Shown piece after piece: positions 1-6,809 of a DNA stretch of 13,295 nucleotides. How positions within the stretch are numbered: the stretch's first letter is position 1; every line of letters starts with the position of its first letter. This stretch comes from Opitutia bacterium (GTDB taxonomy: Bacteria > Verrucomicrobiota > Verrucomicrobiia > Opitutales > Seribacteraceae): contig JABHOU010000165.1 in assembly GCA_018695085.1 (NCBI GenBank), positions 1 to 13,295 on the forward strand, given 5' to 3'. The position numbers were made by a program, and so were the translations under genes. Below the pieces are notes generated by a model that saw only the letters and a program-made list of their open reading frames with translations, made no database searches and was not told the DNA's origin.

Positions 1-954
1 CTTGGCGATGCTACCAAGATGAATGTTTCCGTCATCTCGACTGGCTCCCTAGCCATCGATCTCGCCTTAGGCGCCGGTGGACTTCCGAGAGGACGGACCG
101 TTGAGATTTATGGCCCCGAGTCCTCTGGCAAGACTACTTTTTGCCTCAGTGTCATAGCTGAAGCACAGCGCCAAGGCGGAAATGCAGTTTTCGTTGATGT
201 CGAACACGCACTCGATCCAAGATATGCCAAGGTTGTGGGCGTTGACCTCGATAATCTAATGATTTCTCAACCCGAGAGTGGTGAAGACGCCCTCAACATT
301 ACCGAAACGCTTATCCGTTCGGGTGCCATCGACGTAATCGTTGTGGATTCGGTGGCGGCACTTGTATCACGACAGGAGTTGGACGGTCAAATGGGGGACA
401 CCACGGTGGGGTTGCAAGCCCGCATGATGAGCCAAGCCATGCGTAGGCTCACTGCAGCAATCGCAAAATCTAAATGCGTGTGCATCTTCACCAATCAAAT
501 TCGAGAGAAAATCGGTGTAATGTTCGGTAGTCCAGAAACCACGCCCGGTGGACGTGCCCTCAAGTTTTTCTGTTCTGTGCGCATGGATATTCGTCGCATC
601 GGCCAGATCAAGGAGTCGAACGGCACCGTGACTGGTTCACGAACTCGCGTTAAAATAGTGAAGAATAAAGTAGCCCCGCCCTTTACGGCTTGTGAATTCG
701 ACATCATGTACAATGAGGGCATTTCTCGCACTGGTTCTGTCGTTGACCTTGGTGTAGAGCATCAAATCCTCGACAAAAAAGGATCTTGGATTTCCTACGA
801 GGGCGAACTCGTCGGGCAAGGTCGTGAAGCGGCCAAGCAGGCGTTGTCTGAGAACCCTGAGCTTATGGCCAAGCTGACGAAATCCATTCTCGAAAAGGTT
901 CAGGTTACCGTAGGTTCGGTTCTCGCTCAAAGCGATCCTGCCGACGAATCCTGA
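1..954 (+). CDS. recA: RecA recombinase, 5' end missing
   Basis: RecA is the ATP-dependent strand-exchange protein that coats single-stranded DNA, pairs it with homologous duplex and triggers LexA-type repressor self-cleavage. The frame is open from base 1 (L-G-D-A-T-K before the first Met at base 19). That upstream part matches the RecA segment preceding the conserved M-N-V-x-V-I-S-T-G-S-L, so the true start lies before the window and about 28 residues are missing. In the 317 visible residues, the Walker A motif G-P-E-S-S-G-K-T is at 38-45, the catalytic-Glu segment V-E-H-A-L-D-P at 67-73 and Walker B V-I-V-V-D at 112-116. The L1/L2 loop regions follow (G-L-x-A-R-M-M-S-Q-A-M-R, then N-Q-I-R-x-K-I-G-V-M-F-G). 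The total would be close to the family norm of about 350. It is followed after 18 bases by mnmE and is probably cotranscribed with it. Identification is secure. Confidence 0.97.
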   Translation, partial: LGDATKMNVSVISTGSLAIDLALGAGGLPRGRTVEIYGPESSGKTTFCLSVIAEAQRQGGNAVFVDVEHALDPRYAKVVGVDLDNLMISQPESGEDALNITETLIRSGAIDVIVVDSVAALVSRQELDGQMGDTTVGLQARMMSQAMRRLTAAIAKSKCVCIFTNQIREKIGVMFGSPETTPGGRALKFFCSVRMDIRRIGQIKESNGTVTGSRTRVKIVKNKVAPPFTACEFDIMYNEGISRTGSVVDLGVEHQILDKKGSWISYEGELVGQGREAAKQALSENPELMAKLTKSILEKVQVTVGSVLAQSDPADES

Positions 955-972
955 CAAAGGTTGGGCCGACAA

Positions 973-2331
973 GTGTCCGCGAACGATTCGATCGTTGCGG
1001 CTGCGACGCCGATTGGAGAGTCAGCAATAGCAGTCATTCGGGTGAGTGGAACCCTTTGCCAAGAATTGTGCAAGGATGCGCTTCGAGTCCCCTACCCTAC
1101 CCCACGTCGATCCATCCTTGCTGGATATCGGGATATTGAGGAATGTTTAATAGACGATGTGATCTTCGTATTCTACGAGGAACAGAATTCCTACACGGGT
1201 GAACCTTCACTGGAAATCAGCTCACATGGCAACCCTCTGATAACCAAGAAGATAATTGAGGACTTAGTTGCCCGCGGGTGCCGTTTGGCCGAGCCTGGGG
1301 AATATACTAAACGAGCATTCCTATCGGGGCGTATGGACTTAACGCAGGCTGAATCAGTGGCAACCCTTATCAAGGCTTCCAGTGAGCGAGCCCTTGAAGT
1401 CGCCCGAATTCAACTCCGTGGAGACCTTGGAAAAAAAATCTCTGACCTCCAGTCTAGATTACTAGATCTTCAGGCAAATCTCGAGGCGTATATTGATTTT
1501 CCTGAAGAAGATCTTCCATCGGAAGACATTAAGGGTCCGTCTGACGCTTTAGCCAATCTTATTGCGGAGGTAGATCACCTTTCGCAATCTGCAGGTTGCG
1601 CTCAGTTGCTGGAAGCAGGAATCAGATGCCTGATAGTGGGATCACCCAATGCCGGAAAAAGTAGTTTGTACAACCTGCTCTGCGGCGAGCAGCGAGCCAT
1701 CGTAAGTGAGGAAAGTGGAACAACTCGGGATTATCTTTTCAGTCGGATAGAGATCGGTCCTTTTATGGTTGAGATGATAGACACCGCGGGCCTTTGCGAG
1801 GGCGGTTCGACAGTGGAGCGTTTAGGCATCGAGCGCACGCTTCAATTGTCAGAGGAGGCGGACTGCTTTCTTTTTGTATTGGATAGCACCCTGCCCTTTC
1901 CTGATTCTGTTGGTAAAGTGCTCGCTGAAAAGATTAATGCCGAAAACTGCCTTATCTTTGAAAACAAAATAGATCTCGATGACAGCCAGGATTTAAATAA
2001 CTTCCTCCCTAACTTTCAGCACTTGCGGCTCTCTTTGCAAACTTGTGAAGGACTTGGTGATTGTAGAACTGCAATCGAGTTGATGATGCAAAAACTCGTT
2101 CCGCCACCCTCGGATGAATGTATGATCGTCAATGCACGGCATGCAGCCAATCTCGCAATATCAAGTGATTTTTTACGGGAGGCCCATCGATTACTTCTTG
2201 AGGGTTTGTCCATTGAACTTTCCATACTTGAAATCACATCGGGGATCGGTGCCCTAGGAGAAATCGTTGGCAAGACTAACAATGAGGACATGCTCGATCG
2301 CCTTTTTCATTCCTTTTGCATTGGTAAGTGA
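973..2331 (+). CDS. mnmE: tRNA modification GTPase MnmE (TrmE)
   Basis: MnmE is a cytoplasmic GTPase that works with MnmG to add the aminomethyl or carboxymethylaminomethyl group at C5 of wobble uridine 34 in tRNAs, using a tetrahydrofolate one-carbon donor. Counted from the GTG at 973 (452 residues), the N-terminal folate-binding domain begins S-A-N-D-S-I-V-A-A-A-T-P-I-G. G1 is G-S-P-N-A-G-K-S at 223-230, G3 is D-T-A-G at 270-273, and G4 is N-K-I-D. The protein ends in C-I-G-K, with the essential Cys at 449. Length is normal. A TTG at 961 is also in frame, but GTG 973 aligns with the family N terminus (E. coli M-S-D-N-D-T-I-V) and leaves the AAAGG at 956-960 as a possible distant ribosome site. 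The TTG would abut that site directly. The stop overlaps the mnmG start by 4 bases. Confidence 0.95.
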   Translation: MSANDSIVAAATPIGESAIAVIRVSGTLCQELCKDALRVPYPTPRRSILAGYRDIEECLIDDVIFVFYEEQNSYTGEPSLEISSHGNPLITKKIIEDLVARGCRLAEPGEYTKRAFLSGRMDLTQAESVATLIKASSERALEVARIQLRGDLGKKISDLQSRLLDLQANLEAYIDFPEEDLPSEDIKGPSDALANLIAEVDHLSQSAGCAQLLEAGIRCLIVGSPNAGKSSLYNLLCGEQRAIVSEESGTTRDYLFSRIEIGPFMVEMIDTAGLCEGGSTVERLGIERTLQLSEEADCFLFVLDSTLPFPDSVGKVLAEKINAENCLIFENKIDLDDSQDLNNFLPNFQHLRLSLQTCEGLGDCRTAIELMMQKLVPPPSDECMIVNARHAANLAISSDFLREAHRLLLEGLSIELSILEITSGIGALGEIVGKTNNEDMLDRLFHSFCIGK

Positions 2332-4256
2332 GCACAGGATTGAAATACGGAAAACATCAACCTTACGACGTCATCGTTTGTGGCGCTGGGCATGCGGGTT
2401 GTGAAGCTGCCTTAATTGCAGCCCGTTGTGGGGCGGATGTTCTTATGCTTACCGGCAACGTGGACACTGTTGCCCAAATGAGTTGTAATCCTGCGATTGG
2501 AGGCCAAGCTAAAGGTCAGATAGTGCGAGAAATCGATGCTCTTGGTGGTGAGATGGCTTTAAATACTGATTTCACTGGCATACAGTTTAAGTTATTGAAT
2601 ACATCCAAAGGGCCAGCTGTTCAGGCCCCGCGAGCCCAATGCGACAAAAAGGCTTACCAATTTAGGATGAAGCATGTATTGGAACTCACCGAAAACCTAA
2701 CAATATTTCAATCTATGGTTACGGGCTTGCTCGTGGAGGATGGTAAATGCATCGGAGTCCACACCAGTTTAGATATTGAGTTTTTCGCATCCACTGTAAT
2801 CGTGACCACAGGAACTTTCCTTCGAGCGCTCATGCATGTCGGGGGAAATAAAAGTGAAGGTGGTCGGCTCGGAGATCATGTGGCCAAGGGCATGTCGTCC
2901 GATTTCCTGAAGTACGGGATAGGACTTGAACGTTTTAAAACCGGTACGCCGCCAAGGCTTTTAGGTAAAAGCATCAAGCTCGACCAGCTCGAAGAACAGT
3001 TTGGGGACGAAAACCCAACCTTCTTCGCCTTTCATGACACTCGCACCGAAGAAGACATGTTCCACATGGAACATTCATCGCGTTGGTTCCACGTGGAACA
3101 TGGGAATAATCATCTGGCAAGCTTTCCGTTTGGAGGTGGTGCTCAAGTGACGTGTCGCGTTACTCGAACTACAGATAAAACTTCTGAGATCATTCGAAAG
3201 AACCTAAAACTGTCTCCTCTTTACTGTGGAGAAATTGTTGGAACTGGACCTCGTTATTGCCCAAGTATCGAGGACAAGATTGTCCGTTTTTCCGACAAGG
3301 ATTCACATCGTATTCAGCTTGAACCCGAAGGACTCAACACCGATGAATGGTATGTTAACGGTCTCTCTACAAGTTTACCATTTTCTGTACAGTGCGATAT
3401 TTTAAAAACTATTCCCGGACTCGAAGAAGCTATCATTCTTAGACCTGCCTATGCTGTTGAATATGACTACGCTCCACCCACTCAATTACATCGCAATCTT
3501 GAATCTAAAATATTGGAATCCCTCTTTTTCGCAGGACAAATAAATGGCACCTCCGGATATGAGGAAGCTGCGGGGCAGGGCCTCCTAGCTGGCTTAAATG
3601 CCGTCGCAAAGGTTCGAGGGGAACAATCCTTAATCATTGGCCGCAATGAAGGTTATTTGGGAGTACTCGTTGATGATCTTGTAACAAAAGGCACGACGGA
3701 ACCGTATCGTATGTTCACTAGTAGAGCGGAGCACCGGTTGCTCTTTAACCATGGAAGCGCTGAACTTCGCATGTTTAAACATACTGACCGTTTTCAAGTT
3801 CTTACATCCTCTCGACTTTCCTCCGTGAAGGGAAAGTTAGCTGATGTTGAAAAATGGGTACACAATTTGGAAACGCTTAAGGTAGAAGGTGGCATTACTG
3901 CCGCAGTGCATCTGAGGAAGGGTGGGGGAGTGAATGCTCTTCCTAGCGATTTCTTGCGTTTGCCTACTCCGACACGAGATGAAATTCTATACCGCACGAT
4001 TTATTCCGGTTACTTGGAACGTGAATTTCGCAACGTCGCAAAGTTAGCGGAGTCAGAAAAGATCAAGATACCACCCAACTTTTCTTATGAAGGGCTTCCA
4101 GGGTTGCGTAAGGAAAGTATCGAAAAGCTCTCACTGATACGCCCTTCTACACTTGCCCAGGCTGGTCGTATTTCCGGAGTCAATCCTTCCGACGTCAGTG
4201 TGCTGATGGTAATCCTTGCGAGTAAGAACCCAGGGAATGATGAGGTAGGGGAGTGA
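2328..4256 (+). CDS. mnmG: tRNA wobble-uridine modification FAD enzyme MnmG (GidA)
   Basis: MnmG is the FAD- and NADH-dependent partner of MnmE in wobble U34 modification. The protein has 642 residues, slightly longer than the roughly 630 usual in the family. The N-terminal dinucleotide-binding motif G-A-G-H-A-G-C-E-A-A starts at residue 19. The two conserved Cys motifs, S-C-N-P-A-I-G-G and G-P-R-Y-C-P-S-I-E-D-K, are both present, as is G-Q-I-N-G-T-S-G-Y-E-E-A-A-G-Q-G near the FAD site. GTG start at 2328 inside the mnmE stop, and a 4-base overlap with trmB at the other end, indicate one transcript. Odd feature: residues about 240-265, between F-F-A-F-H and the conserved Q-V-T-C segment, form an insertion that carries F-H-M-E-H and F-H-V-E-H nine residues apart. 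The DNA encoding them is a pair of parS-like palindromes. Confidence 0.96.
   Translation: MSTGLKYGKHQPYDVIVCGAGHAGCEAALIAARCGADVLMLTGNVDTVAQMSCNPAIGGQAKGQIVREIDALGGEMALNTDFTGIQFKLLNTSKGPAVQAPRAQCDKKAYQFRMKHVLELTENLTIFQSMVTGLLVEDGKCIGVHTSLDIEFFASTVIVTTGTFLRALMHVGGNKSEGGRLGDHVAKGMSSDFLKYGIGLERFKTGTPPRLLGKSIKLDQLEEQFGDENPTFFAFHDTRTEEDMFHMEHSSRWFHVEHGNNHLASFPFGGGAQVTCRVTRTTDKTSEIIRKNLKLSPLYCGEIVGTGPRYCPSIEDKIVRFSDKDSHRIQLEPEGLNTDEWYVNGLSTSLPFSVQCDILKTIPGLEEAIILRPAYAVEYDYAPPTQLHRNLESKILESLFFAGQINGTSGYEEAAGQGLLAGLNAVAKVRGEQSLIIGRNEGYLGVLVDDLVTKGTTEPYRMFTSRAEHRLLFNHGSAELRMFKHTDRFQVLTSSRLSSVKGKLADVEKWVHNLETLKVEGGITAAVHLRKGGGVNALPSDFLRLPTPTRDEILYRTIYSGYLEREFRNVAKLAESEKIKIPPNFSYEGLPGLRKESIEKLSLIRPSTLAQAGRISGVNPSDVSVLMVILASKNPGNDEVGE
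3058..3073. other. parS-like ParB-binding site 1 (inside mnmG)
   Basis: The 16-mer TGTTCCACATGGAACA is an inverted repeat with one mismatched central pair (C opposite A). Flanking A and T extend the symmetry to 18 bp (3057-3074). It matches the G-to-C/C-to-G arm variant of the bacterial parS consensus TGTTTCACGTGAAACA, the form with TTCCACGTGGAA known for example in Pseudomonas. It falls in codons for M-F-H-M-E-H (residues 244-249) of MnmG. The identification rests on motif identity. ParB itself is not encoded in the window. Confidence 0.75.
3085..3100. other. parS-like ParB-binding site 2 (inside mnmG)
   Basis: GGTTCCACGTGGAACA contains a perfect 14-bp palindrome at 3086-3099 and differs from the TGTTCCACGTGGAACA form of parS only at the first base. 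Its centre lies 27 bp from that of the first site, exactly nine codons, so it encodes a near copy of the same peptide (W-F-H-V-E-H, residues 253-258). It is the better of the two sites. Location in or next to mnmG, a gene often near oriC and parAB, supports a chromosome-segregation role. Confidence 0.82.
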
Positions 4257-4861
4257 GTGACCTTTTTCGCGAGCAGTACGTTGACCTCGCAACTCGTGAA
4301 GAACGCATTCGACTTTTCGGCGAAGAATGCCTCTCGACCATTCCCGAGGATCGTCTTGCTGACGGCTTGACTTTAGAGATCGGATGTGGTCACGGGCATT
4401 GGCTAACCGCATATTCTGAGAGTAGCCCAGAGGAGGCATGCATTGGTATCGACTTGATTACAAAGAGAATAGAAAAGTCGAACAAAAAAAAGCAAAGACT
4501 CGATCTTCCTTATCTTTTCTTTTTTAAAACGGAAGCCAAGGAGTTTCTTGAAAACTTGCCTGACTCTTTAATTCTCAAAAGAACTGTTCTTCTATTTCCC
4601 GATCCATGGCCCAAGAAACGCCATCACAAGCGTCGCCTCATTCAGCATCCCTTTCTCGACTTGCTGGCTGCTCGCTCTGCTCCGAATGCCGAATTGTGTT
4701 TCCGTACCGATCATCAAGATTACTTTTCATGGTCGGTGGATCAGATAAACTGTATCGATTCATGGCGTATAGATCCTGAAGCTGCTTGGCCTTTTGAACA
4801 CGAAACATTCTTCCAGAATATTTTGCCAGAATACCAAACTTTAATTGCTAAACTCCATTGA
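4253..4861 (+). CDS. trmB: tRNA (guanine-N7)-methyltransferase TrmB
   Basis: TrmB uses S-adenosylmethionine to make 7-methylguanosine at position 46 in the variable loop of tRNAs. The 202-residue protein is a compact Rossmann methyltransferase. The SAM-binding motif L-E-I-G-C-G-H-G-H-W is at residues 41-50, the family hallmark F-P-D-P-W-P-K-K-R-H-H-K-R-R-L at 115-129, and T-D-H-Q-D-Y-F at 152-158. GTG start overlaps the mnmG stop, and the preceding purine-rich GAGGTAGGGGA gives Shine-Dalgarno potential, so it is probably translated by coupling. It occupies the position where mnmE-mnmG clusters often carry rsmG, also a SAM-dependent guanine-N7 methyltransferase but acting on 16S rRNA. The P-W-P-K-K-R-H-H motif makes TrmB, not RsmG, the right call. 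Confidence 0.95.
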   Translation: MSDLFREQYVDLATREERIRLFGEECLSTIPEDRLADGLTLEIGCGHGHWLTAYSESSPEEACIGIDLITKRIEKSNKKKQRLDLPYLFFFKTEAKEFLENLPDSLILKRTVLLFPDPWPKKRHHKRRLIQHPFLDLLAARSAPNAELCFRTDHQDYFSWSVDQINCIDSWRIDPEAAWPFEHETFFQNILPEYQTLIAKLH

Positions 4862-4903
4862 AACAGGAGCTAGAACCGCCGAAAAGAGTTCAACTAAGTA
4901 TTA

Positions 4904-4917
4904 TGTCAAATTTGACA
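4904..4917. promoter_or_regulatory. Perfect 14-bp palindrome upstream of the atp operon
   Basis: TGTCAAATTTGACA is exactly self-complementary and lies in the 131-bp gap between trmB and atpB, about 20 bp upstream of the best -35 candidate of the atp promoter. Its right arm contains a consensus TTGACA, but no good -10 lies at the proper distance. The position and symmetry suit a dimeric regulator site. The regulator is unknown, and chance occurrence in AT-rich DNA cannot be excluded. Confidence 0.4.
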
Positions 4918-4936
4918 CAAACATAGAAAATCCTCG

Positions 4937-4964
4937 TTGACCTCAGCTTATTTTAACCTATTAC
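4937..4964 (+). promoter_or_regulatory. Candidate sigma-70-type promoter of the atp operon
   Basis: TTGACC (4937-4942) and TATTAC (4959-4964) are 16 bp apart in AT-rich DNA and match the -35/-10 consensus at 5/6 and 4/6 positions. They lie 28 bp before the atpB GTG and after the trmB stop, in the only gap over 100 bp between trmB and atpC. They would start transcription of the whole atpB-C operon. Prediction by eye only. Confidence 0.4.
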
Positions 4965-4992
4965 CATAGCTTTTTACTTTTACTTTGATCAA

Positions 4993-5886
4993 GTGACTAG
5001 AATTCACCTCACGCCAATCATTTTGCTTTTCGCAAGTTCCTTATGTTCCGCTGAAGAAGGAGTTAGTGTTACTGCACAAAGATTGAAGGTTTTTGGAGAT
5101 CTCCCAATAACTAATTCAATGGTTACCAGTTGGGTAGTTTCTGTCGTTTTGATTCTTCTTGTCAGATGGCTTGTAGGCAAACCAAGTCTTATTCCTTCTC
5201 GAGGTCAACTTATCATTGAAGAGTGCATCGGGATGCTCCGTGGTATCATCCAACCTATTGTCGGTCGAAAAGTCTTTTTTCCTTCCTTTTGGTTATTAAG
5301 TGGTCTCTTCTTCTTCATCCTTATCAATAACATCAGTGGCCTTTTCCCTGGAGTTGGTACGATCGGTTATGGTCATAATCACCAAGGGCACTTCAGTATT
5401 ACTGAAGCTTGGATTCGGCCAGGCAATGCCGATTTGAACATGACGCTTGCCCTTGCTGCAGTGGCTAACCTGACATGGCTTTACCTAATCTTTAAGTACG
5501 CGGGCTTGAAAGTAATCATCAAGGACTGGTTTGGCAATAAGGCCGATAGGAAAGAATTAAATGTTGGCATGTTTTATTTCTTAGGTGTCATTTTTATCGC
5601 CGTAGGATTCATTGAAGTTATTTCCATTATTTTTCGTCCCGTATCTCTTACTTTTCGATTGTTTGGGAATGTATTTGGAGGTGAAAGCCTTCTTCACAGT
5701 ATGTTTCATCTTGGGGAAAAGCTTAATTTCCCCGAATGGCTTTCTAATTTATCCATGGGAATTGTACCAATTCCTTTCTACATGCTCGAAGTTCTTATAG
5801 GTTTAGTACAAGCGTTGGTATTCATGCTTCTCGTATCAGTTTATATCGGATTGATCTGCAATCATGGTGATGAGGAACACCATTAA
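4993..5886 (+). CDS. atpB: F1Fo ATP synthase subunit a
   Basis: Subunit a forms the two proton half-channels of the membrane Fo sector against the c ring. The 297-residue protein starts with a signal-peptide-like segment (basic T-R-I-H, hydrophobic residues 7-18, C-S-A before E-E at about 20), then hydrophobic helices at roughly 43-61, 97-118, 147-168, 192-214 and 258-290. The essential Arg is R222 in S-L-T-F-R-L-F-G-N. The last helix has the conserved Gln in G-L-V-Q-A-L-V-F-M. The C-terminal tail is His/Glu rich. GTG at 4993 is the first start codon after an in-frame stop at 4954, and no Shine-Dalgarno precedes it. N-terminal signal extensions are known in subunit a of several phyla. First gene of the atp operon; no atpI is seen. 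Confidence 0.96.
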   Translation: MTRIHLTPIILLFASSLCSAEEGVSVTAQRLKVFGDLPITNSMVTSWVVSVVLILLVRWLVGKPSLIPSRGQLIIEECIGMLRGIIQPIVGRKVFFPSFWLLSGLFFFILINNISGLFPGVGTIGYGHNHQGHFSITEAWIRPGNADLNMTLALAAVANLTWLYLIFKYAGLKVIIKDWFGNKADRKELNVGMFYFLGVIFIAVGFIEVISIIFRPVSLTFRLFGNVFGGESLLHSMFHLGEKLNFPEWLSNLSMGIVPIPFYMLEVLIGLVQALVFMLLVSVYIGLICNHGDEEHH

Positions 5887-5900
5887 TTTTTCGTTTTCGT

Positions 5901-5932
5901 CGATCGTGACCATCCATGTGAGTGGACGATTG
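5901..5932 (+). other. mRNA hairpin in the atpB-atpE gap
   Basis: CGATCGT (5901-5907) can pair with ACGATTG (5926-5932, one G-U pair). After a two-base bulge, CCAT (5910-5913) can pair with GTGG (5922-5925, one G-U pair), leaving an 8-base loop. No T tract follows, so it is not a normal terminator. It is followed by the A/U-rich stretch leading into atpE. Subunit c is needed in roughly tenfold excess over a, so an RNA processing, stability or translation-control element here is reasonable, but this is inference. Confidence 0.4.
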
Positions 5933-5958
5933 AATTCGCACAACTAAATAAAAATATT

Positions 5959-6204
5959 ATGATAGAAATACTAGCTCAAGTATCAGATGTCGCTCAAGAC
6001 GCGGCTCATTCACCTGAAGGAATAACAGGAAGCATCCAAGCAGGACTCGGTTGCCTCGGAGCAGCAATTGGGGTAGGTCTTGTGGGAATGAAAGCCGCGG
6101 AAGCCGTCGGGCGTAATCCGGATGCTTCCGGACAAATTCTCGTTCAGGCCATCATTGGAATGGCATTGGCAGAAGCGGTAGCTTTTTATTCATTGTTTCT
6201 CTAA
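5959..6204 (+). CDS. atpE: F1Fo ATP synthase subunit c
   Basis: Subunit c is the two-helix proteolipid whose ring rotates as protons pass. The protein has 81 residues. Helix 1 carries the Gly-rich face (A-G-L-G-C-L-G-A-A-I-G-V-G-L-V-G, 28-43), the polar loop is G-R-N-P-D-A (51-56), and the ion-binding carboxylate in helix 2 is E72 in M-A-L-A-E-A-V-A-F-Y. Where sodium-coupled rings carry Gln in helix 1 and Ser-Thr after the Glu, this protein has Val39 and Ala-Val, so proton coupling is expected. Unusual: only nine residues follow E72 before the stop, whereas most c subunits have about 15-20. The N-terminal 20 residues before helix 1 are longer than in E. coli. ATG start follows an A/T-rich leader without a Shine-Dalgarno. 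Confidence 0.95.
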   Translation: MIEILAQVSDVAQDAAHSPEGITGSIQAGLGCLGAAIGVGLVGMKAAEAVGRNPDASGQILVQAIIGMALAEAVAFYSLFL

Positions 6205-6236
6205 GTTCACTTCATCTTCCGTAACCAACAAAGTTT

Positions 6237-6776
6237 ATGGAAATTATAGCAAGCATAGCCGGTACCGTCCAAGAGATTCAAACTAAGTTTGGTCTCAATT
6301 GGCCTCTTTTTGTTGCTCAAGCAATCAATTTTACAGTTGTTGCTTGGATCATATGGAAATTTGCTTTTAAGGGTATTCTCAGCAAGATGGAGGATAGGGA
6401 AAAGGAAATTTCCGATTCTCTCAAAAATGCTGAAAAGATAAAGTTTCAGCTCGAAGAAACCGAGCGTAAACAAGAAGAAACTCTAAAGGACGCTTCTGTT
6501 GAGGCACAAAAGACTGTCGCTCAGGCCCGTGACCAAGCAAAGGCACATCTTGAAAGCCAGCGCAAAGAGGCTGAAACACAGGCCGCCGATATCGTTTCCA
6601 AGGCTCGTGAGGCCATGAAACTGGAAAAGCAACGTGTGCTTGAGGAGGTCCGTGAGGAAATCGCATCGCTCGTGGTGATGGCGACGTCACGGGTTTTGGG
6701 ACGTGAGTTGAACACTGACGAACGCGATCGCTTCAGTGACGCCGCAGCGCGCGAAGCCAAGTTGTCTTCGAACTAG
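6237..6776 (+). CDS. atpF: F1Fo ATP synthase subunit b
   Basis: Subunit b is the peripheral stalk that anchors F1 to subunit a and stops it from spinning. Of 179 residues, about 20-44 form the single membrane helix (N-W-P-L-F-V-A-Q-A-I-N-F onwards, then W-K-F-A-F). The rest, from about 50, is a long charged Lys/Glu/Ala-rich coiled coil. The C-terminal R-V-L-G-R-E-L segment is the part that normally contacts delta. Only one b-type gene is present, so the stalk would be a homodimer unless a b' gene lies elsewhere. It is 32 bases after atpE and 33 bases before the chosen atpH start. Confidence 0.94.
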   Translation: MEIIASIAGTVQEIQTKFGLNWPLFVAQAINFTVVAWIIWKFAFKGILSKMEDREKEISDSLKNAEKIKFQLEETERKQEETLKDASVEAQKTVAQARDQAKAHLESQRKEAETQAADIVSKAREAMKLEKQRVLEEVREEIASLVVMATSRVLGRELNTDERDRFSDAAAREAKLSSN

Positions 6777-6809
6777 GACTTGCGTTTCTCACTTGTTTCC
6801 TTTCCACAA

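Noticed and set aside
961..972. TTG at 961 as the mnmE start
   Set aside because: GTG at 973 matches the family N terminus exactly, and the TTG leaves no spacing from AAAGG.
4912..4929. TTGACA within the palindrome as the -35 of the atp promoter
   Set aside because: No acceptable -10 lies 16-18 bp downstream. The pair starting at 4937 is better.
5959..6204. Sodium-coupled c subunit
   Set aside because: Helix 1 has Val where sodium types have Gln, and Ala-Val follows the Glu where they have Ser-Thr. Proton coupling fits better.
6780..6809. TTG at 6780 as the atpH start
   Set aside because: The ten extra residues have no family likeness, and an ATG follows in frame at 6810.
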